From: Tilletia caries
Taxonomy: Eukaryota; Basidiomycota; Exobasidiomycetes; Tilletiales; Tilletiaceae
DNA length: 64,000 bases
NCBI GenBank assembly: GCA_032718865.1
Contig: JALUTQ010000007.1
Coordinates: 248,001 to 312,000, forward strand
Direction: 5' to 3'
In this document: piece after piece, positions 1-10,856 of the stretch
Layout of the letters: each line of letters begins with the position of its first letter
Numbering within the stretch: position 1 is the first letter of the stretch
The notes under the pieces: model-generated
Database searches by the model: none
What the model saw: the letters and a program-made list of their open reading frames with translations, nothing else
What the model was told of the DNA's origin: nothing
Translations under genes and position numbers: made by a program

Positions 1-1161
1 TTCGCCGCTAAGCCGCCGGTTGGGGGGCGGCATCTGAAACCGAACGAAGTTCACACGCTCGGCGCTCGCAATAATAGGCCCGAGCTCCAAAATCCGAGCT
101 GCCCAGCCTCATACATATATGTACTTGCCGACGCGAGCGCTTTGGGATCACTCAAATTTCACTTATCAGTCATCTTGCATCCAGTAGTGCTGAGCGCTGA
201 GCGCTGAGTGCTGGTGTCCACAACCGTCGAGGTCAGAGAAGCGAACGGTCCGGAAGTTTCGTGTCCTTGTCTCTGGACCTTTGGAAGCACCTCACAGCTC
301 CCGCTCCCGATAATGCATATCCAGGCAAAGACAACAGGGGTGTAATGTGGCCCATCAAACGAGATCCTTGGACGCGAGCACTTGGCAGGACCGCAAGGTA
401 ACAATGCGATACGTAGCGCTGCTCAGACCTTTCCATCGGTTTCCCGATATGTGATAAATTATATTCCTAGTTTGGACCGCTCACTACTGCTTCATGCCCT
501 CACCGCCTCACCAGAGAGGCGGAGAACCATCGCCGCGTCAGCCAGTGACTTGATGGATGTCTGAGGGCTCATTCGCCCGGGGTGGCGGCCCCCAGCAATA
601 ATGTCGGACGTCGTTATTGATTACGTTCTGCCTCGCTCACTGTAACTCACACTCATTACTCATTACTCGGTAACACTCTTTGGATATCACACGTCCACTA
701 TAACTTCAAGCTTTCGATGAGCCAAGCCTCGCTCACGCCATGGCCCATTTCGAACTCTGCCGAGTGGCAAGCCAAGACGCTTCTCTCTCAGTTGGAAGCT
801 GGAAGGCTGGAACGTACCACCATCCCTGACGCCTGACGCCTGGCGCCTGGCGCCTGAAGATGTCCTAGCACCGACCCTGCGTCCCTGCTTCATTTACCTG
901 CCCATTGCTCCCGTGAACTTGGGAGTTGGGACCCATCAACAGGCCTCATTCTAGTAAGCGAGCATCCCATTGATCTTTCCCTCTTATAGATTCACGACGA
1001 TGCTTGGCTATTACCAGGGTTCGACGGGACTCAGGACCTTCCTTTTTGATTGCGAATCGATCCATGAAACGTTCATAAGGACCCTCAGCTCGATTGCTCA
1101 CCGCCCTTCGTGTCTTCCCCTCAGATTCTAGCCCCCTCAACTTACCTTTGACATTTCCATC
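1..1161. other. Intergenic, no gene recognised
   Basis: No reading frame here has a recognisable product or a convincing splice structure. The stretch holds a short run of overlapping GAGCGCT units near 187-213 and a run of GGCGCCTG units near 830-858, both self-complementary, and related runs recur elsewhere in the window. The last few hundred bases are the presumed promoter and 5' leader of the transporter gene that follows. Confidence 0.5.
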
Positions 1162-3788
1162 ATGCCAGGCACCTCACCCACACCTGGGTTCAGCGATACA
1201 GACCGACGAGGTTCCGACGCGACCTTCCTTACGAGTCCCATACAGGATGGCCATGACACAGCCGCCAACTCGCCCTCGTCTACCCCGGCCGTAACAAGAA
1301 GGGGCTCGGTCGCAACAGTCTGCAAGCTTGATACTGTGAATAATCCCGACAAGAAAGCAGTTTCCAAATCGCCTTCGTTCTTCTCGGATCAAACCTCTCC
1401 AAGCGAGAAAGGCGAACCTGCCTCAAGCAGCCCGAGCACGGGTGCTGCGGATTCGAAAGAGATATCTCCGTCCAAGCTTCCGGACGAGCAGGATGAATCG
1501 GCTGAGCCAAGTCATGGGCGACTGTTGCCATTAGGGCAGTTCCTGGCCTGCTACTGTGAGTTTGTTCGACTCAGCTGTGCTGGCAGTCTGAACTCACTGG
1601 GTATTCTCCTAACTCCAACAGTCTGCCTTGCACTCGCGATCCTTCTGACATCTCTGGACCAGACCATTGCGGTAAGCGGTCCTCATCAAGAATTTCAATG
1701 CCGCTTCTGAAGCTTACTGGACATTGGCTTCCCTCAGGCCTGCATCACTCCGACCATAAGCACCGAATTTGGTTCGTCGTCTCAGTCGAGTTGGATAGGC
1801 ACCGCTTTCCTACTTTCCTCCACCGTTTTCCAGCCGCTCTATGGTCGCTGCTGTGACGTGGTAAGTGGCATTGGTCACACACTCCTCCGATGTTCATCAA
1901 CTCACGACCTCATTTGCTGCTTGCTCTTGTTGGCAGTTCGGACGGAAGATGCTCTTCCTCGGTACGTTCTTCTGGGTTTCGAACATCGATGTGGCCCAAT
2001 TAAACTAAAGCGTTAATCCTCTCACTTCACTCATGTCCAGCCGCACAAATCATCTTCCTGGGTGGTACAGCTCTTTGCGGTGCTGCCCCCAACATGACGG
2101 CCCTGATCATCGGTCGAGCCATCGCCGGTATCGGCGGAGCCGGCCTACTGAGCGTTACACAAATCATGATCTCCGACATCGTCACTCTCAAGAAGCGTGG
2201 AATGTACCACGGCATCCTCAGCTCCGTCAACGGTGCGGGCTCTGTCATCGGTCCCTTGGCCGGTGGTGTCTTTGCATCCAAGGTCTCTTGGCGATGGGCC
2301 TTCTATTTCCAGCTTCCTATCGTCGCTTTTACCATGGCCTGCACCGTCACTGTGCTGCCCCAGGTCGGTACCTCCGACATTGGGAAGTTCAAGGAGAAGT
2401 TTAGGACCATCGACTGGGTCGGAATCTTCTTCTTCTTGTGAGCTTTATACTGTCTGTCTTTTTTGATCTTCGATGTTGTGCTCACCTTCTCCCGACGTGC
2501 ATTCGCCAACAGGACCGGATTTACGTTTTTACTCCTGGGAATCTCGCTCATCGCCCCGCCCGACCGCACATTCAAATCAGCCATCGTCAGCGGCTTCTTT
2601 TTCCCCGGCGTGGCCCTCATCGGCGCCTTCGTGTTCTGGGAGCTCAAGTGTGCCAAGCACCCAGTCGTACCCTTCAAGATTTTCCAAGACCCACCCATCA
2701 TGGCGATTCTCCTCATTCAGCTAACCTTCGGTTGGGTCTTCTACGCTGGTTTGTACTTTTTGCCGGTCTTCTTCCAGGTGGCCGATCGACAAGACGCAGT
2801 CAAGTCGTCCATCTCGCTTTTCCCGTTGGTCCTAACTTCAATCATCTTCAGCTGGTTCAGTGGGTTGTTCACTTGTAAGTTCCATGGTCCGGGCTTGAAT
2901 TGACCTGGAGAAGCTGTGATGCTCATCATGCCAATGGCATTTCAATGTATTGCAAACAGCTTTGAGCGGCAACTACGCGGGAATGTTTTCCCTCGGACTT
3001 TTCCTGACGTCTTTCGGCTCCATCCTCATCTACACATTGTACCACAGTGGAATGAGCCAGGGCGTCCAGATCGCTACCATGATAATTCTCGGCACCGGGT
3101 TTGGGTACGTTCACATTCCGCATCTTCCTTTGGTGCGACTTTGCTCAGTTGGGCTTACATCATTGGAACCTTGAACAGTATGCAAATGCAAAACTCCCTA
3201 GTGGCTGCTCAAGCTGCTACTCGACAGAAGGACGTCGCGATGACAACGGCTGTGCGCAACTTTATGCGTTCCATCGGCGGTGTGCTGGGAATCTCTCTGT
3301 CCAACTGCATCCTCTATACCACCGTGCCAACCTATCTCCGCTCGGCCCTGGCTGAGCGTTTTCCCGAGGAGCTGGTGACCAGCATCATTGATGCACCTCT
3401 GACGATTTACAGCCTGCCAGCGGAGTTCGCCGGCGATGTCCCAACGGTGATCACTGCCTACGTTCGTTCGCTCAAGATCGTCTACCTCGTCTTCATTCCC
3501 ATCTCCGTCTTCTCTTTCCTTCTCTGGTTTGCGGTACCCGAGTACGAACTCACGAGGGCCAAGGATGGGGAGCCCATCCAACGGGCACACCGCACGGTCA
3601 ACGTCTTCTGGCAGATTCAGAGGCTCGTCTCCTGGGTTCGAACACGAAAGAACGGATGCAACGCCAACGTCGAGAAAGGCGGAAGCACAGGTGGTGTTCC
3701 CGAGGACTCTCACGGCGGTGCAGCGAGCGATGCCACCCATGGATCCGACTTAGAGAAGGGGTCGAAGGACTCCCAGGAGCGCGCTTGA
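1162..3788 (+). CDS. MFS drug:H+ antiporter, DHA2 (14-TM) family
   Basis: Probable plasma-membrane efflux transporter of the major facilitator superfamily. Eight exons fit: 1162-1555, 1622-1671, 1738-1860, 1937-1961, 2041-2437, 2513-2874, 2960-3104 and 3179-3788, all with GT-AG introns, giving 701 residues. A Ser/Pro-rich cytosolic N-tail of about 120 residues precedes the first membrane segment. The DHA2 signature LTSLDQTIA followed by a TP pair lies in TM1, and the motif-A loop LYGRCCDVFGRK follows TM2. GRAIAGIGGAG and the loop with SWRWAFYFQLPI are typical of TM4-TM6. The C-tail is hydrophilic. Family members export azoles, toxins or siderophore-like compounds; the substrate cannot be read from sequence. 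It stands alone with no biosynthetic genes beside it. Confidence 0.9.
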
Positions 3789-6700
3789 GATGGACGATGA
3801 GACGAACGTAATTCAACCAGCACGGGCCGCGGACGACTGGCTTTTCGACCCCTCCTGATACATACTGCATACCTTTAGATGATGGAAGTTTATCGAACCT
3901 CAACATAGATTGCCATGCCACGTAACCAAATTGTTGGTCTATAGAACGTCATGGCTCCGTTCCTCTCTGCCAACGATGCTCGACAATTATCACGCGTTAT
4001 CGCCAGGCCTTTTCCCTTACCTTACACTTCACCGTATCCATGTTATCAAAAGTACATAATATTCACAATATCAGGCATCAACCATTAATTCTCAAATTCT
4101 TCTCACCCTGAAAACGTTGCTCGTGTTGATGCGTTGGACAGCAGGAAGTTGGAACGTTTTTGTTGTTCGTTTACGTTACAAGTTCTGCGTGGGACTGAAA
4201 AAGTTTGGCACCCCTCGATGAAAGAGAACACAGGGGAGAGGGCATGAGTTAATCGTGATACCTCGCCTCTCTCCACTCATACGCACGCTATCTCTCTTCC
4301 ACCTGCTTAACCGCGCAACCCTCGCAATGGCCGAATTTCTTTGGCGGAATGGCGTGTGGTCCGAGGCATAAAACGCGAGCAAGTGACGAAGCGATCTGGG
4401 TATCGGACTGTTGGCCGTAAGTCGGCGGTAGCTCAGGCCGAGAAGAAAGTGAACAGGGGCCTCGTTGAGAGATCGAGGAGGTTGATACGGCTATTCGAAA
4501 TGGCTCGACATGATGTTGCCTCGCTGCATGGAGTGGGATTGGGATATGCCTCCAGGGAGATGAGGCAGGAAAGTGGTAGCAATCAGTCCAGTCAAGTGCG
4601 ACCAACGAAACTGCTTCTGTCTCGCTGTCTCCTGACACCGGAAAGACGAGCCATGAGCACATGAACGAATGAACAGCGACCGCATGCATGCTCATTGTGT
4701 GTATATTGTCACGCCAAGTCACGATCTCTCCACCCCTCCGTCCTCAGTCCCTCTGCCGGTGCTAGAGCCATCGAGAAGCGTAATGGCCTGCTGTCGGGCA
4801 GCATCTGCTACTCGGGAAAAGCAGAACCCACTTCTTCGGAGGTGGTGGTGCCTGCTGCTGCGAGTGCGGCGGCGTCGTCGCCGCTCCGTTCGATCCACAC
4901 GGCGCGAGGCCTAAAGGGCCAGATAGGCTCTGTCATCAAGCATGGCCAAGGTTTTAACCCCAAGTCGCCCAAGCCCGTCTCCGCTTTCCCTTGGGTACCG
5001 GACGGATCGGAGGCAATCTTGCCCATGGCGGTGCCCCACATAATGAAGAAGACGACAAAGGAGACGCAGCGAACGCTTCCGCTCCAAGAGGTCTGCTATC
5101 TCCTTTCAGCCTTTGCTGTCTCCTTCAGGCGGCGATGCTTGATCTCTGCTCTCGCAACGTTCCTTCCAACCTGCTTAGAACCCATATCGAGCTCGATCCC
5201 AGAACGTTTCTTCACTTCCCAAACTCACCCGATACAAGTCCTCCTCCTGCACCAAGCTCTGCTTCGCTTCCGCCAGCTGACGAGCTCCTAGGTCCTTTTT
5301 CAGCCCGAAGCGCGCCTGCAGCTACTCGCTCCCGTTCTCATAACTTTGTACTGCCTCTCACATCTCACACTGATCCCAAATTGATGTTGATGATACACTT
5401 GTTTGCACATGGACGGTCGCCCCAAAAGCGAAGATAATTGAAGGCGAGAAGAGATCGAGATCGAGATCGAGAGAAGCCAAGCCGAGTTGCCAGATTTTTG
5501 CAGAGCCTGTAAGAATGCAGTCCCGAGCGCGTTATGTGAATCGAGGACCGAGGCGAGGACGATACGAGGACAAAGAATACCTCGAGCCTGGACGACTCAA
5601 GGAGGGTAAATAGGAGTGGTAATGCGCGGACCGAGGGGTGGGGGTACCTTCGTTGTTGGTGCATGTGTGGGCCCGGTCCAGGCTCCTCCCCAGTCCCCAC
5701 CATTCGCTCATAACGCTGAAATGCGGGAATGAGAGCAAAAGGAAAACGCGAAGAGAGTCAGTTTTAAATCTGTCCAGTTGTCATGTTTGCGTGAAGTGGG
5801 GAGAAGGGAGCGGACGGGTTGAGAATAGGTGGGAAGCCTTGAGGGAAAGGAAGGTAGGGAGAATGGTCAGCCCCCCAGTCAGCTGCATACATAGCCAAGC
5901 GGCCCAACCCATCCGCTCGCGTCAGCAGGGAACGAACTCGACAGCAGTCTTCTCTCCCTCCGAAACCCCGTCCTCTCTCTCTTCGTTCCTCGTATACCTT
6001 CGCAACGCGCGCTGTACTGAGCTCGGAGGGCGCCCTCTCCGATGTCTGCAGCTACTAGGGAGGGAAGGAAGGAAGGAAGGAAGGAAGAGGAGCAAGATGA
6101 ACGGAAGAGAAGGGAAGGAAGAGGGAGAGGAGGAAAAGGCCGAAGGGGAAAAAGAACAATTCCCATGCAGGATAGGCGTATAGGCAGAGATGTAGAACAT
6201 CAACGATTTTGGCTCGATAGTAAATAGTGCATGAATACGGAGCCAACCACCTTGTCCGAAGGAGGATCGCTGCTGTGGGTGCTTGGTGGGGAGAGATACG
6301 TATGCATAAGAGAATGACTGTCGTCTCCGATTGGACATCTTTGCGTTCCTCATCATGGGTATGGACGAGTATGGTCAGGCGCTTCTTCTCACTCAGTGAA
6401 CACCCATGTGAATATTGCTTGACCCTTTTCGCGCATGTCATGAGTCCGGAACGAGGTCCGCGAAGTCATCACACGGACAAAGAGCAGGGCGTGAGAATGT
6501 GAAAACATCAGTGAAAATCAAAGAAAAGGGGGCGATAGAGACGGGCGAAGACGTTCAGTTGTCTCGTACATCCAATGAGCTGGAACGTAACGAGCGCGAC
6601 GACCGCCGTCAGAATCGGGCATTGATCTATGAGGGGCGAGAGGGTGAAAGGTAGACGTAGAAGGATGGAGGTGCGATGGTCGAAGTGGGGAGGTTGCGGA

Positions 6701-6879
6701 CGCGAGAAAGTTGACAAGTAGTCGTCGTACACGCACAGTGTGAACCAGGAGGGTTGGATGATGTACGAGGCACCGAAGCTTGGAGTTGAAGACACAGCGG
6801 ACGCTCGATGTTTGGTCGGACAGAAAGAAGGATACGTTGGGATGGAGGACCGTCAAGCTTGGACGAGAAGCGATGCTCA
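3789..6879. other. Long intergenic stretch without a recognised gene
   Basis: About 3.1 kb between the MFS gene and the first secreted-protein gene. Several frames stay open for 100-200 codons on both strands, but none has a recognisable domain or consistent splice sites, and the strands mirror each other as expected of shadow ORFs. Simple repeats are visible: a GATCGA run near 5453-5475 and a GGAA/purine run near 6058-6140. A non-coding RNA or a fast-evolving gene cannot be excluded. Confidence 0.45.
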
Positions 6880-7574
6880 CTACCATGGTTTACCATCGCC
6901 GTTGTGCGACATGCCAAATCCCCGGAACAACGTGCCTATGGGACCGGGCCTTAATCCGTGGCTTAAATCCACCTTATGGTCTCTCTTGACCTCAGTGGAG
7001 TCGGCTTGAGAGACCTTCGATGTTGCGTGTCGTTTGTCGTCCTTGGTGGCTGGAACGGACCGGCCCCACTGCACTCCAGCGTCGTTGCTGCTCATTTCGA
7101 AGAAATCCTTGTCACTGAAACTGAACTTGGTGCTCTTCTTGACGAGGTCGGCGGTGGCGCTCAAGTCGTTTGCGACAACGTCGAGGGCTGGAAGACAGGA
7201 CATTGCATCACCGGTGAGCTGATGGGCATGAGGGACGTCGCTAAAAGGAGACAACAGTCATGCTCACCTTGTTTCTTTCGGTCAGTCAGGTAGAGATACG
7301 GCCGCTTTTCCTGAGCCATATTTTCGCCAGGTGAGTTCCCGAAATGGTCGAAGACGAAGCGTGCAGCAACAGTAGCAACATCGGCACTCTTGATCTCCTT
7401 CAGGTCGCGGAGGGTCTCGGCGGGCTGTTGAGATGGAGCAATGGCTCAGGCGTGGGTCCATGTTGTTCAGGATATGGTCAAGGTACTCACTTGCTTGAGA
7501 TGGTCTTGGTTGATGGGCTGTCCTGCGACGAGGGTGCAGCCAATCAGCACGAGGAGGGCTTGAGAAGCACGCAT
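6880..7574 (-). CDS. Small secreted protein 1 (SSP-1, candidate effector)
   Basis: Three exons on the minus strand (7574-7491, 7424-7268, 7187-6880) give 182 residues. Exon 1 is a clean signal peptide, MRASQALLVLIGCTLVAGQ, followed by PINQDHLKQ; a GT-AG intron falls directly after it. The mature part is hydrophilic, Lys/Asp-rich, has no membrane segment and no disulfide-type cysteine pattern, and contains a dibasic KR near the C-terminus that a Kex2-like protease could cut. I do not recognise a domain. Exon 1, the intron position and the ...AGQP.. mature start are shared with the genes at 10,339-10,686, 13,052-13,496 and 24,408-26,012, which makes this a local family. A secreted role at the host or cell surface is inference from the signal peptide only. 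Confidence 0.7.
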
Positions 7575-7635
7575 GGTTTTCGTTGCTTCAGAAATTTGTG
7601 GGATGGGATGACAGAGGGAGTGAGGGAATGGTGAA

Positions 7636-7735
7636 GTGAGGAAGTGGCGAAGTGAGAGGGGAAGTGAGAGGGGAAGTGAGAGGGGAAGTGAGAGGGGAAG
7701 TGAGAGGGAAAGTGAGAGAGGAGGAAACGGATAAG
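7636..7735. repeat. Purine minisatellite in SSP-1 leader
   Basis: Tandem copies of a 14-base GTGAGAGGGGAA-type unit on the plus strand, pure pyrimidine on the coding strand of SSP-1, lying between its TATA box and start codon. Confidence 0.7.
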
Positions 7736-7776
7736 GAAAAGGTCAGTGAAGTGGATCTGTCGGACGCAAGCTGCCC

Positions 7777-7782
7777 TTTATA
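7777..7782 (-). promoter_or_regulatory. TATA box of SSP-1
   Basis: TATAAA on the minus strand about 203 bp upstream of the SSP-1 start. Between it and the ATG lies a strongly pyrimidine-rich tract on the coding strand (7636-7740, a repeated GTGAGAGGGGAA unit on the plus strand), typical of fungal 5' leaders. Confidence 0.5.
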
Positions 7783-10338
7783 AGGAAGCCATACCCACCA
7801 CGCCAGATTCCAGGGCTTCTACGGGGAATGAAACGCGGAGAGTTGGGGGCGAATGAGGGCATAGACATAGAAATACAGAGACTGCGTTCCTGAATCCTCA
7901 AACCCATAATGAAAACGGGAGACTTCGCCAAGTCATTTCTGTCATATCAATCATATTAAGGTACATATGAAGGTTCTTGCTTCTCCCTTCTCTATTCATG
8001 AGACAGTAGGTGGCTGCGCAAGGATGGCCGAATGCCGATGCGCACGCACATATTCTGGCAAAAGCCGAACTCGGATGTAGACAATCGCACCGTGGGACAT
8101 ATGTATGTGGACGGACATTGTTCAATGCTCGACGCCTCCGCCTCTCGCGCAGGGCTTGAAAGTATTGAGTCGCGTGGGCGGTGGGCTAGATCGAGTGAGC
8201 GAAACGCGGCTAGGATGAACCCTTGACTCTTGTGCCTGTTTCTGGATTGACTCGGCGGGCGTAGAGGGCGTTATGCGGGATGCGTTCGAGGTCCCTAGAA
8301 AAACCTCATATCGCACTTCTCGACCGCCGCCCAACTCATCCGGGCAATTCGATTGTGGTGGTCGTGGTATGTAAAGAAAAATGTACAGTTGAAATCGATA
8401 CAGTAAAGCTGGACGTGGAAAGCGAGAAGAAAACGTTCCTGCGCGGTTTCTTGCAACTCAACGCGAGGACAAGAGAGATCTTTCGATCTTTCTCTCTGCT
8501 AAAAGTACCAGTTGCAGTAAAAGCTGCTTTGCGGACGTAACAGCTCATTCTTGGGGCTTGGGGGCGCGAAGGTGACTGTGGCCATTCTCATTCAGCTTGG
8601 AGTAGGGTGACAGCCGACTATAGGGCAACCGAAAGGGCAACGGAACGCGACTCCGAGTCAGCATCGAGCTGCAGAGTTGGCTTGACGGCTGGGAGAAACG
8701 TATCTCTCCAGTCACCAGTGGCAGCACTGCCATCGCCAAAAGAAACCACTGATTTGGGCTTGTCTTGGTTGCAGCCTGCATTCCACTTCTTGCGGGTTGA
8801 TTGCGTTGCTGTTTGAGACCAGTCAGTACATGTCAAATAAGGATACCATCACTGGGACTCACGTTCAGCCCCAGAAGCAAATGCTCCGCCTGCAGGAGCG
8901 TTGTTGGCAGCGCTGAATTGTCTGAAGCTGACGTTGGCAGACTTTTACTGCTAAAGAGACTTCCTCAGCTTTCCTTGGGCCCAACAGTACGCGGACTGCG
9001 TGGATGCAGCAACGAAAAGTTCGTCTCCTGCTAGGTGTTGTCCCCGCCGTGGCTGAGCCATCTTGCGACGAAACCGAAGCCTGTGGATACAAAAGAGACA
9101 GGTGAGCAAGTCCAAGACGTAATCGATAACGTCACGTCAGAAGGCGATGATTAGCGACGATATCGAGCTTGACGTGACAATGATGACGCGACCTGGAGTG
9201 CAGCCGGAGCAGTCAGCTGCCTTGATTGTTTCCTCGTGCTGCCGATGTGGCCGGCGAGCAAGCGACAGCCAGTGGGTCGTAGCGGGTGTCAACTTGAGTC
9301 GGGATCACCTGCAGAAAGGCTGAAGCGTTGGGTCCAGGTCTGGAAAATTAGAAAAGGCAGCAGAGAGGCAGAGAGAGATCGTGCGTGTATTGTTTGGAAT
9401 GGAGGAGGAGGACGAAAGAATGGAAATTCTGTTACTTGCAGAGGGATGACTGGGAAACAGATGAACGATCAGATTAGCGATCAGTGGTTAGCAAGATGGA
9501 CGTGCTCCTCTTGGTTTAGTGATCCGAGCTCAAGAAGCCACGTTGGAGAGGACGTGTGGACTGACAGTGCGTTGAAGTTATGCATACATCCAGCTGTAAG
9601 TTCTTACACTTACATTCGATCAAATGCTGGCGTATCAAATAACAAATATCAGAAGTTAGAATGTTATTGAATCAGGTCGGGCGTGCGGCGTGCGGCACTT
9701 AGGTGAAACGCGGTCAAGCAGGATAATATTGAGCATGGAGACATGGGCAATCGGACAAGTTGTGCTTCTGGAACAATCACACGTAACGTATGTATATTTT
9801 GCACCAGGGAACAGGATCGCAGGAAAGAATGGAATTTGCACCTGTAGGTACGATAGCAATTCTGATGGATAACTTTGATGAACGCCTGTCAACAGGTCAG
9901 CAGATGATTGAAAGGGGAGGGAAAAAGAGGGCGAGCAGGATGATGACCAAGTAGGGTAGGGTCGTGCTTGATCCAACGACTTAGCGAAGCAGAAGAAAAC
10001 TGGGTGCGTGCGCGTTGCGGGATGGTGAGAGCGGGCTGGTGAGAGCGGGCTGGTGAGGGCGTACTGGTGAGGGCAGGCTGGTGGGAGGCCGGAATTTGAA
10101 TCCGGAGGTGAGTCGCGTAGAGTCGCGATCGTCGAAGCGAGATGTGGAAGCTGTCGTCTTGACGAGGAGACAGCGGATAATTCAAGAGAAGATGGAGACC
10201 AGGTGGGCCATCTGCCAGGTACTGGTCACGCTGGACGAGTCGCCACCCTGCGGCGATGCAGGGCCGTGGCCGAGGTTTCCGCGGGAAGCAAACCGCCATC
10301 TTCAACATGAGCGAGAGGCGGAGCATACCTCGGCCGTT
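7783..10338. other. Non-genic spacer with degenerate duplicated segments
   Basis: No intact gene found. The part from about 8600 to 9700 is visibly related to 11,930-12,660: both have a CTCCGAGTC..GCATC block (8648 and 11,952), a GACGGCTGGGAGA block, and a purine-rich stretch ending near a GGATGA..GAACGATCAG block (about 9445 and 12,387). On the minus strand this common part keeps a short LPAVK-type peptide frame in both copies. It may be the remnant of a further secreted-protein gene, but no signal-peptide exon can be found. Confidence 0.4.
10024..10084. repeat. 14-bp tandem repeat downstream of SSP-2
   Basis: Four successive 14-base units of the form GGTGAGAGCGGGCT, the last two slightly changed. 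It lies beyond the 3' end of SSP-2; the equivalent place in copy B does not show it clearly. Confidence 0.75.
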
Positions 10339-10686
10339 TTATCGTTGGCGCAGACCAGCCTTCGCCTTGACGAAGTCAGTGCGGGCCTGCCGAGAGCCGC
10401 CCTGCGATTTCTTGTTGGCTCGAATGTCGTGAGCTTTGAACCATGTCGCTCCGCTACCGTCGTGCCCAATCCCGAAGTGCTTCACCCTCCAAGGAAGCAG
10501 CGACGCTGACGCCGGAGGTTCTGCAACCATATTGGAGGTTTCAACGGCCTGAACAGGTGGGGAGATGAGGTCAGGGCTGGATCCATGGCATAGAAATCAT
10601 CAAAATGGGGCACTCACTTTATTGACGGGTAGTCCCGCGACTAGCGCGGCACCAGTGAGCAGCAGAATGATGTCAAATACACGCAT
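10339..10686 (-). CDS. Small secreted protein 2 (SSP-2), possibly C-truncated
   Basis: Two exons on the minus strand (10,686-10,618 and 10,548-10,339) encode 92 residues. Exon 1 is a signal peptide, MRVFDIILLLTGAALVAG, then LPVNK and a GT-AG intron. Exon 2 begins AVETS and contains ASLLPWRVKHFG, matching AVETT and ASLFPWKLYSSA of SSP-3, so the two are paralogs from the segmental duplication. SSP-2 meets a stop at 10,339 where SSP-3 continues for about 30 residues. The DNA beyond the stop is still alignable to the SSP-3 coding tail, but in a shifted frame. SSP-2 is therefore either a shortened but working paralog or a decaying copy. No known domain; function unknown. Confidence 0.6.
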
Positions 10687-10849
10687 GCTGAGGGAGCTGT
10701 TGGGAAGGTTACGGGATGAGGATGAAGGAACCCTTCAGAAGGGTTGAGAAGGAGAAAGAGAGTGAAAGCTTCAGGAGGGTAGAGAAGGAGGAAGGGAGTG
10801 GGATGGTGGGGAGAGACAACCGGGCGAAGAGTTCAAGATGCACAAGCAC

Positions 10850-10856
10850 TTATATA
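10850..10856 (-). promoter_or_regulatory. TATA box of SSP-2
   Basis: TATATAA on the minus strand about 165 bp upstream of the SSP-2 ATG, at nearly the same spacing as in SSP-3. A pyrimidine-rich coding-strand leader lies between. Confidence 0.5.

Noticed and set aside
4288..6441. Several 100-200-codon ORFs on both strands
   Set aside because: No domain, overlapping on both strands, partly made of GGAA microsatellite.
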